11,206 bases of DNA from Pseudomonadota bacterium (GTDB lineage Bacteria > Pseudomonadota > Alphaproteobacteria > Rhizobiales > Hyphomicrobiaceae). Of the stretch, positions 5,727 to 11,206 are shown piece after piece. Location: contig JAEYYQ010000647.1 of NCBI GenBank assembly GCA_023428365.1, positions 1-11,206 on the forward strand. The letters run 5' to 3'. The notes under the pieces are model-generated. The model was not told the origin of the DNA. It was given only the letters and a program-made list of their open reading frames with translations, and did not search any database. Each line of letters starts with the position of its first letter. Position 1 is the first letter of the stretch. Both the position numbers and the translations under genes were made by a program.

Positions 5727-5799
5727 TACATCGGGCCAGTCAATTCCAGCATCAAGTCGGCGAACTTTCCTCGCACGGGGAGATTCCATCGTAAATTAT

Positions 5800-7374
5800 C
5801 TACTCGTAAATGTAATCCTTGAGGTCAATATCTGTACCTTGCCAATTAATCCGATGATCATAAGGCCCTATATAGGGATCTTCGCCATTTGCTAGGCACG
5901 TTATCAGCAGGCGAACCAACTGTGGCGTGGTTCGATACGGCTCCTTGGCTTGAGCATCATAAGTCTCCGCGCATGCAGTCGCGGGCCAAATGCCGGCGAG
6001 AACTGCAAATCTGTCCTGCACGACGAAAACTGGATCTACGGCAAACTCTATATGTCTACTTGCCCAGACCCCATGATCGCCGAACATCAAAATCAGCGAA
6101 TCGGCGCCACTTGATCTGATGGCGGAATATAACTCCCTCAACAGGCTGGCTGCTTGATTGCTGGCGCTGAGATATCGGTTTTTAAAGTCATTGAGCTGCT
6201 CGGGGCTGCCCTTCCATTCACTGTTTGTATGCATCGGCGTGCTGGTGTGCACCATTAACAGCTGAGGCTTGCGAGCGCTGCCCCCCTCAATAATTCGTTT
6301 CTTAATCAAATCGACTAAAGTCGGTTTCGTACCGGCATCTGAATTCATAATTTTCGACTGAATAAAATCGCATGCTCCGAAGAAAAACCAAGCCCTTTTG
6401 TCCCAATCCACAAAGGGCTGATCACAAGGGGAGAAGTCTTTCTCCAGAATATAATTGTCTATGTAGGGCCCTTTGATGTTGCCTCCGAGATATCCAGTTG
6501 TATAGGCCGTCGTCACTTCATAAGCATTATGTTTAAAAATTTCGATCAGAGGACTTGGGGCGGCGCCGGCAAAGATGAGCTGTTTGCTCCTCCCTAGTAT
6601 CGAATTCGCATACTCTTGATCCATAGCCATTAACGCGTTCCATGAAGGTCGTGTCGCGGAGCCCTCTGAGAAGACGTTCGAAAACATGCGCAGACCCAGT
6701 TCAATCATGGTCTGTTCCAGTGGCGCATTTGCGAGTCCGAGATATTTTTGAAGCACCGCAGTTGGCGCTGCTGATTCCCATCCGATCAGGTACACGTTTG
6801 GTGTACGACTAAACTTTACCTTCCTGATTTTAGGCGAGACAGTTCCCTCAGTTGTCGCCTGCCTCGATTGTTCTTCTGAGGAATTGTTCGGGGCCTTGTT
6901 CAGCGCGAAAGAGGCTAAGTTGGCAACGATGAGAAGGGCAACGAGCGCCGAACCTAACTTCAAAAATACCAGCTTTCGTGATGCAAGCATAAAAAACGAT
7001 AAGAAAAGTAAAGCCGCAGCAAAAAAAATGATGGCTCGGTACCGGAGGCGCAGCTCAAGAAAATCCTCAGCCACAATGAGATTGGTGGTGTACAAGTTGA
7101 AGCATGTAAATGCAGCAGCCAGAAGAAGCGGCGGAATTAAAGAGGTAGTCCAGCGAGCCAAGCCCTCAATGATCATTAGCTGGAGCAGAACAGCTGCGAA
7201 CATGCACACAGCAAGAGCGATGATGTCCTTGTTCGTGATCGGCTCTACAATCCCCGCCAAAGTCAAGGTGGCGAAGTTTAAGGTCAGAAGGGGCAAAAGG
7301 TATCTTATGGCTCTCAGGCTCGTTTTATTAGAAAAATGGTCGCTTGAACCTGCCGCCGGACTTGCTCCTTGCAT
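5800..7374 (-). CDS. Membrane-anchored sulfatase/phosphoethanolamine-transferase-like enzyme
   Basis: This is a 524-aa inner-membrane protein with five predicted transmembrane helices (about 22-43, 49-70, 78-100, 113-131, 137-157) and a large periplasmic domain of the alkaline-phosphatase superfamily. Visible elements are TPNVYLIGWESAAP (about 191-204, with E200 as metal ligand candidate), SEGSATRPSWNALMA (about 236-250, nucleophile candidate T241 or S244), MVHTSTPMH (H376, H382) and LILMFGDHG (about 427-435, D433/H434). The architecture is that of EptA or LTA-synthase-like enzymes, but sequence motifs differ from both, so it might transfer a phospho- or sulfo-group to or from a surface glycan. 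The ATG at 7374 is preceded by GAGGAA at good spacing and lies 11 bp after the methyltransferase stop; the frame is open further upstream (to 7596), but that part is an out-of-frame shadow. The gene is AT-richer than the flanks. It ends 73 bp from the convergent recombinase gene. Confidence 0.75.
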   Translation of the reverse strand: MQGASPAAGSSDHFSNKTSLRAIRYLLPLLTLNFATLTLAGIVEPITNKDIIALAVCMFAAVLLQLMIIEGLARWTTSLIPPLLLAAAFTCFNLYTTNLIVAEDFLELRLRYRAIIFFAAALLFLSFFMLASRKLVFLKLGSALVALLIVANLASFALNKAPNNSSEEQSRQATTEGTVSPKIRKVKFSRTPNVYLIGWESAAPTAVLQKYLGLANAPLEQTMIELGLRMFSNVFSEGSATRPSWNALMAMDQEYANSILGRSKQLIFAGAAPSPLIEIFKHNAYEVTTAYTTGYLGGNIKGPYIDNYILEKDFSPCDQPFVDWDKRAWFFFGACDFIQSKIMNSDAGTKPTLVDLIKKRIIEGGSARKPQLLMVHTSTPMHTNSEWKGSPEQLNDFKNRYLSASNQAASLLRELYSAIRSSGADSLILMFGDHGVWASRHIEFAVDPVFVVQDRFAVLAGIWPATACAETYDAQAKEPYRTTPQLVRLLITCLANGEDPYIGPYDHRINWQGTDIDLKDYIYE

Positions 7375-7385
7375 CCCGTTGTTCC

Positions 7386-8789
7386 TCAACGTACCTGGTA
7401 CCAAATCATCGTCCGGCCCGAACCCGAAATAGGTACAGCCTTCACAATATCTGCTCGCTTGCGTATCTCTCCCAAAAATGTCTCCTCCGTGTAGTCTGGG
7501 AAGATGTCCTCTCGCAATGCCAGCATTCGCTGTACCGTAGGATCGCTCTTTGGCACGAACTCGATGACACCTTGAGGTGCGATTTGCAGCAACCACGGGA
7601 TTAATTGCGCAAGTGGCGTATTTTTTGCGATTGCCAGATGATGCTCAAAAGCCAGCGCGATCAGCCCATCAGCGCGCGCACGATCAGCGAAGCCTTGCCG
7701 CTCACTCTGTCGCCACCCTTGATTTGGCGAAGGATTGGAAGCATCCAGCCACAACGGCAGGAACAACTTATCGAGCGACCTTGAACGCTGGAATGCCTGA
7801 CTGATTGCGTTCTGATCGAAATCGAACCCGATTGCATACTGAGCGCCCGCCTCGAGCGCGGCTAGTGTGTAGTCGCCGGTATTGCACCCCATATCGATAA
7901 TCGTGTGCGGCGCTGCAGCCGTAATGAATTCCGAGATAAAGGCACGCTTAGCCTTCGCCTCGTCGCCTGAATATGTATTTTCAGTGGCGTAGTTGCCCCA
8001 AATACTTTTTGATTGATCCTTTAGCGAAAGTTTGCCGATCCAGTTTCGAAGTTGCTGCAAAATAGCGCGGTAAGACGCTTTGGGAAGCCTCCTCAGCCTT
8101 TTTGCGCGGTCAAACGCTTTCAACGGGTCTGACATAGAGTCTCGCTCAAGCTTTGCTTGCAGCATGACCTGTGTAAGCATATTCCACGAATACCGGTGTC
8201 GCAGCGGAATAAGCTTTGCCAAATCAGTTGTCGGTATCCCTTCAAGCGCACCCCTGAACCAAGCATTGTGGGCCACGCCTACGATGGCCCGCAACAACAG
8301 GGGATTGAGAAACTGCTCGCAGAACTGGCGGTGAGCTGACCAAAACTCTCCTTCCACGTAAGGGCGCAGGGAGAGAAAATCTATGAAGATAGGTTTTGAG
8401 CCGATAAATTGCACATTGTAGGCGGACGCATCGGAAAGTACGGTTCCATCGTCGAGAAGAGCCAGCTGCAGATCAAGGTGCAGAAGGGCCGCAGCCTTTA
8501 GCTGCTCGAACGACCACTCATAAGGATAAGATATGAACGGAATTCTCGGATGTTCGAGAACGTAAGCCTGACCGTGTGTACTTTCGGGCCAATCACTTAC
8601 AGGAAGCTCTTGAAAACGTATGAGCATCCCTTTCTCTTGAAGGGTTGCCACGCTCTGCTTCTCACGAACTGCTTCGTATCTGATCCGCGCCGCAGACGTA
8701 ACTGTTCGAAAGACCCGATCATCTCCGACGAACACATAGCCGCTTGGATCACGAAAAGATCCAGGATGTGGCTCAGCACCCGCTCCCAT
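7386..8789 (-). CDS. NoeA-like SAM-dependent methyltransferase
   Basis: This is a 467-aa cytoplasmic class I methyltransferase resembling rhizobial NoeA and homologues in surface-polysaccharide loci. The N-terminal part (about 10-145) contains DPSGYVFVGDDRVFR, IPFISYPYEWSF (about 83-94) and LSDASAYNVQFIGSKPIFIDFLS (about 118-140). The last is reminiscent of a kinase-like catalytic loop (D120...N125) and metal site (D137). The C-terminal methyltransferase domain has motif I IIDMGCNTGDYT (about 297-308), the acidic GFDFDQNAI (about 321-329), ALAFEHHLAI (about 378-387) and VIEFVPKSDPTVQRMLALREDIFPDYT (about 408-433). The methyl acceptor is unknown; a glycan or its precursor is likely by context. 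Start ATG at 8789 has GAGAAG about 6 bases upstream. The upstream small gene stops 2 bp before it (TAAGCATG) and the sulfatase-like gene follows 11 bp after its stop, so the three are one operon. Confidence 0.85.
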   Translation of the reverse strand: MGAGAEPHPGSFRDPSGYVFVGDDRVFRTVTSAARIRYEAVREKQSVATLQEKGMLIRFQELPVSDWPESTHGQAYVLEHPRIPFISYPYEWSFEQLKAAALLHLDLQLALLDDGTVLSDASAYNVQFIGSKPIFIDFLSLRPYVEGEFWSAHRQFCEQFLNPLLLRAIVGVAHNAWFRGALEGIPTTDLAKLIPLRHRYSWNMLTQVMLQAKLERDSMSDPLKAFDRAKRLRRLPKASYRAILQQLRNWIGKLSLKDQSKSIWGNYATENTYSGDEAKAKRAFISEFITAAAPHTIIDMGCNTGDYTLAALEAGAQYAIGFDFDQNAISQAFQRSRSLDKLFLPLWLDASNPSPNQGWRQSERQGFADRARADGLIALAFEHHLAIAKNTPLAQLIPWLLQIAPQGVIEFVPKSDPTVQRMLALREDIFPDYTEETFLGEIRKRADIVKAVPISGSGRTMIWYQVR

Positions 8790-8791
8790 GC

Positions 8792-9019
8792 TTACTTCTC
8801 AAGATCATTCTTCGGGTTGCTCTCGGGTTTCCCATTACGCAAAGTCTTCAGAAAATTTTTGATGCGCCCATAGTTCAGCTGAATAATAGCCCAAGCAGCA
8901 GCAATACCGCCGATCAAACTCTGAAGAATAAGACTACCCGTGCCGGGATCAAGATATGCCTGCGCCTGCGTAGCGGTAGAAAGCAAAGCTGCAATTGCAA
9001 TTATTGCTCGCGAGCGCAT
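8792..9019 (-). CDS. Small exported/membrane protein of a polysaccharide operon
   Basis: This is a 75-aa protein with an N-terminal signal sequence (MRSRAIIAIAALLSTATQAQA, likely cleaved before Tyr22). It continues with YLDPGTGSLILQSLIGGIAAAWAII, a conserved-looking DPGTGS motif running into a transmembrane helix (about 29-47), and a short charged tail (RIKNFLKTLRNGKPESNPKNDLEK). Small proteins with this AYLDPGTGS...GGIA pattern occur, to my knowledge, next to NoeA-like methyltransferases in many bacteria; no function is established. It overlaps neither neighbour: the methyltransferase ATG follows its stop after 2 bases. It is the first gene of the AT-richer three-gene block. No good Shine-Dalgarno is visible before the ATG at 9019. 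Confidence 0.72.
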   Translation of the reverse strand: MRSRAIIAIAALLSTATQAQAYLDPGTGSLILQSLIGGIAAAWAIIQLNYGRIKNFLKTLRNGKPESNPKNDLEK

Positions 9020-9176
9020 GTGACAATAGTCCGTTTTTCGGCCGGAAGAATTGCAAGTGACTTTTATTTACTTTACCGAACAAATCCCAGGAGGCAAGAT
9101 TCCATGGCGCAAATCAGCATCTGGCTCTGAGGGTTAGTGTCTGGACCCTAGATATCTCAAAATACTTGAGTCCGAC
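9020..9176. promoter_or_regulatory. Intergenic gap upstream of the three-gene operon
   Basis: This 157-bp, AT-richer gap separates the flippase/ligase gene from the small membrane protein gene and probably carries the promoter of the latter. I could not fix convincing -35/-10 boxes. A small perfect hairpin CTCAA-AATAC-TTGAG lies at 9156-9170 just after the flippase/ligase stop but lacks a T run, so it is at best a weak terminator. An eight-codon plus-strand frame with a strong ribosome-binding site is listed separately. Confidence 0.35.
9104..9130 (+). other. Eight-codon micro-ORF with strong ribosome-binding site
   Basis: AGGAGG at 9089-9094 precedes ATG at 9104 by nine bases; the frame reads MAQISIWL and stops with TGA at 9128-9130. 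Downstream on this strand there is no gene, since the neighbouring genes are all on the minus strand. It could be the stump of a gene lost during rearrangement or a chance Shine-Dalgarno/ATG pair. Confidence 0.25.
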
Positions 9177-11206
9177 TTACGCCGGACACTCGCTCTGTCG
9201 CTTGGGCGCGTATGCCATAGCAGCTCCCAAGATCAGCCAGAAGGTTCGCTGATAAAGCAATTCGTGAGCCAATGACATTACCGCGAAGCTGGTGATGATC
9301 AGAATCAGCAGGCGCCCGGCGACGTCGAAACGCGGCGCTCTCATGATCTCCGAGCGGAAAATCAGAACGACCGGCGCTGTCAGCACGAGGAAACCGACGA
9401 TGCCGAACTCCGCAAGCAGCCACAGCGGCGTCGAGTGTATAACCAGCGGCGTTCCACGGCGAACCGTCTGCTCCATGAACGCGCCCAGGCCTGCGCCGAA
9501 AAGCGGATTCGCGAGGAACAGATGCCAGCCGCCGACCAGGCTCTGCATTCGCTCGGTGTCTGACGAAGCTCCGGAAATCACGCGGGACATGTAGCTTGGC
9601 ACCGATGAGTCCGATCCGGCATGGAGCGCCTCTTGGAACCCCGAACGAACCAAGTCGTGGACGAAGGCCACCGCACCCGGAATCAATTCGCTGGCAAGAA
9701 CGACCAGTACTGCGACGGTCGCCGCGATAGCGCCTTGCCGCCGGTCGATCGGCGCGATGAACAGCGCGATGATGGAAATGGTAGCGAATGCCAGATAACC
9801 GGCGCGTGATCCAGTGACAAAAACGCCGGCGATCGCGATCCCAAGCCAAAGCGCCCGGTAGGGCCACTGCGTAGCCAGCAGAATGCACACTGACAAGAGG
9901 AGCTGAAACGCAAACGCATTGCGGTTCTGCGAGAATCCTTCGAGGGGTAACCCAACCAATGGCCCGAAAAAGCGCGCACCGGACCAGTAGGCGATAGCGA
10001 TCGCATAGTCGAACACGAAGACGACCAAGCTTGCCGCGACGAAGCTGCGCAACAGCAGATCGAGCCCATGGTCGCGCATGCGGTAGACAATTAGCGCGCC
10101 TGTAGCGCCGTAGCACAGCAGGATCGGCCAGCCGAGCAACTTGTTGGCGGCCGCCCATTGCGTCCAGCCGAACTCGAAATAGCCATGGAGATAGCCGGCG
10201 ACCAGGACGATACTCGCCAAGGAAATCATGATATTAAAGTGCGGCAGGCGCCATTGCGGCGGCCGCTGCCGGAAATGATTGTAAGCAAATATACAGCCGG
10301 CAATGATGACGATCGGATCCGCCAGATTGACCGATATAAGGCCACTGTTCACTGGCACGAAGAGCTGGAAGAAGACGGCGGTCGCGGCGCCGATCGGCAA
10401 CACCGTATCGATCAAGGTGGCGAAGTTCGCTGAGCGCGACGAAGGCTCGTGCGGCAAGGCTGGCGCGGCGTTGTCGCGCAGGCCGATGAGGGCGAGCGCG
10501 GCGACGACCCCAAGCGACCCCATGCCGATCGAAAACGCGACCATGAACGATATGTCAGCGGATATTCCGAGGGTACCCAGCACATAGATGGCGCTCATCT
10601 CGCGGATGCCCCATCCGGCCATGCTGATCGGCAAGCTCGCGGCCAGCATGACCAGCGCGGCGGCGGCGGCGAGCTTGGCGATGGGAATCGATGGCGCCAG
10701 CGCGTGCGTCAGCAAGACATAGGCGAGCATCGTGAGCAGTTGGATGCCGAGCGAAGCGAAGACGTTGCGGGTCAGTGCCCGGACGGTGCGAATCGTCACG
10801 GGCGGCAATTGTTCGACAAGCAGCTTGCCCCAAACGAACACGGCGCCGCCGGCGATGACCAATGCGCCGCCCGCCACGATCTTGATGAAGGACGAGCCGC
10901 CCCCGCGATAGTCGAGCGAGATGGCGCCGAATAGATAGATCGCGGCGACTATCGCCAGCAGCAGCGATATGACGAGCGCCGCGAGACGTTCGTAGCCGGT
11001 GATGACAATGGTCGCCGAAGGTGGCACCTGCCTCCGCGCGAGCACGGTGCTCCGCGCCAGCAACTGACCCGCGAGCTGAAAGAACAGCACGCCCATCACC
11101 TGGCCATAGGTGAAGCCGGCCAGGGCATCGCGGAATGTCAGTTTGTAGCCGAGGTCGCGAGCGATCCATTGCAGGCGGAGTGTGGCAAGCAGCGCGCCGC
11201 CAAACA
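9177..11206 (-). CDS. Flippase-like membrane domain fused to O-antigen ligase domain (5' end beyond window)
   Basis: This very hydrophobic protein runs off the right edge; at least 675 residues are visible because the frame stays open from the ATG at 11099 to the window end (YKLTFRDALAGFTYGQV precedes that Met). The first part, to about nucleotide 10480, looks like the LPG_synthase_TM/UPF0104 flippase-like family: LTFRDAL..FTYGQ followed further on by SLPISMAGWGIREMSAIYVLGTLGIS, matching the family's GGWG.RE motif. After a Pro/Ser-rich linker (about 10420-10480), the rest has O-antigen ligase (Wzy_C) features: FSQNRNAFAF, VTGSRAGYLAF, GWHLFLANPLFGAGLGAF and VIHSTPLWLLAEFGIVGF, with the conserved Arg and His. 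It should sit in the inner membrane and take part in assembling or ligating an undecaprenyl-linked glycan. No internal stop or frameshift is seen. Stop TAA/TGA context at 9177; GC is higher than in the genes downstream. Confidence 0.78.
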   Translation of the reverse strand, partial: FGGALLATLRLQWIARDLGYKLTFRDALAGFTYGQVMGVLFFQLAGQLLARSTVLARRQVPPSATIVITGYERLAALVISLLLAIVAAIYLFGAISLDYRGGGSSFIKIVAGGALVIAGGAVFVWGKLLVEQLPPVTIRTVRALTRNVFASLGIQLLTMLAYVLLTHALAPSIPIAKLAAAAALVMLAASLPISMAGWGIREMSAIYVLGTLGISADISFMVAFSIGMGSLGVVAALALIGLRDNAAPALPHEPSSRSANFATLIDTVLPIGAATAVFFQLFVPVNSGLISVNLADPIVIIAGCIFAYNHFRQRPPQWRLPHFNIMISLASIVLVAGYLHGYFEFGWTQWAAANKLLGWPILLCYGATGALIVYRMRDHGLDLLLRSFVAASLVVFVFDYAIAIAYWSGARFFGPLVGLPLEGFSQNRNAFAFQLLLSVCILLATQWPYRALWLGIAIAGVFVTGSRAGYLAFATISIIALFIAPIDRRQGAIAATVAVLVVLASELIPGAVAFVHDLVRSGFQEALHAGSDSSVPSYMSRVISGASSDTERMQSLVGGWHLFLANPLFGAGLGAFMEQTVRRGTPLVIHSTPLWLLAEFGIVGFLVLTAPVVLIFRSEIMRAPRFDVAGRLLILIITSFAVMSLAHELLYQRTFWLILGAAMAYAPKRQSECPA

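Noticed and set aside
2458..5799. att direct repeat of the tRNA 3' end at the right border of the island
   Set aside because: I looked for a second copy of the T-arm/acceptor sequence near 5727-5799 and elsewhere in the window and found none, so no attL/attR pair is annotated.
6884..7432. Plus-strand frame of 182 codons
   Set aside because: Lys/Arg/Ala-rich antisense shadow of the membrane-helix region of the sulfatase-like gene.
7375..7596. N-terminal extension of the sulfatase-like protein
   Set aside because: It overlaps the 3' end of the methyltransferase in another frame, is not hydrophobic like the following segment, and a good ribosome-binding site precedes the ATG at 7374.
9157..10158. 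Minus-strand frame of 333 codons inside the flippase/ligase gene
   Set aside because: Arg-rich out-of-frame shadow; the overlapping frame has clear membrane helices and Wzy_C motifs.
10555..11169. Minus-strand frame of 204 codons
   Set aside because: Arg-rich out-of-frame shadow of the flippase-like domain.

Overview
The window looks like an alphaproteobacterial chromosome, most likely from the Rhizobiales (Bradyrhizobium/Nitrobacteraceae-like). The grounds are the high GC of most of the sequence, the style of the proteins (a NoeA-like methyltransferase and a Rad52-HNH protein of the kind seen in rhizobia), and the elongator-type tRNA-Met. This placement is inferred from composition and protein style, not from a search.

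Layout. (1) 18-2262, minus strand: a DedA-family membrane protein, a secreted trypsin-like serine protease, an unrecognised 140-aa protein, and the C-terminal part of a sulfotransferase that has lost its N-terminal half. The first two genes are ordinary and GC-rich. The last two have lower GC and abut a degenerate 28-29 bp tandem repeat (2302-2400) beside a tRNA-Met(CAU) at 2406-2480. The D arm of that tRNA is unusually short. (2) 2481-5726: a small phage-derived island. It holds about 590 bp without a convincing gene, an orphan terminase small subunit (3073-3534), about 380 bp of non-coding sequence with a 70-bp imperfect direct repeat, an XRE-type regulator on the minus strand, and a divergent two-gene operon encoding a Siphovirus Gp157-like protein and a Rad52-type single-strand annealing protein fused to an HNH nuclease-like domain. 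Two matching operators (ATCAAC-N7-GTTGAY, 29 bp apart) lie between the regulator and the operon. No integrase, large terminase, capsid or tail gene is visible, so this is either a prophage remnant or a satellite-like island next to a tRNA. (3) 5800-11206, minus strand: a cell-surface polysaccharide module. Upstream is a protein, open at the window edge, that joins a flippase-like (LPG_synthase_TM/UPF0104-type) membrane domain to an O-antigen ligase (Wzy_C-type) domain. After a 157-bp gap come three tightly packed genes: a 75-aa signal-bearing membrane peptide, a NoeA-like SAM methyltransferase, and a membrane-anchored sulfatase/phosphoethanolamine-transferase-superfamily enzyme. These three are visibly richer in A+T than the flanks.

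How the parts fit. The region 3 genes plausibly act together in making or decorating an extracellular or capsular polysaccharide or LPS. The sulfotransferase fragment in region 1 may be a relic of the same kind of surface-glycan locus on the other side of the island. In the island, the regulator probably represses both itself and the Gp157/recombinase operon. The remaining polypeptides implied by other reading frames are antisense or out-of-frame shadows and are not annotated.
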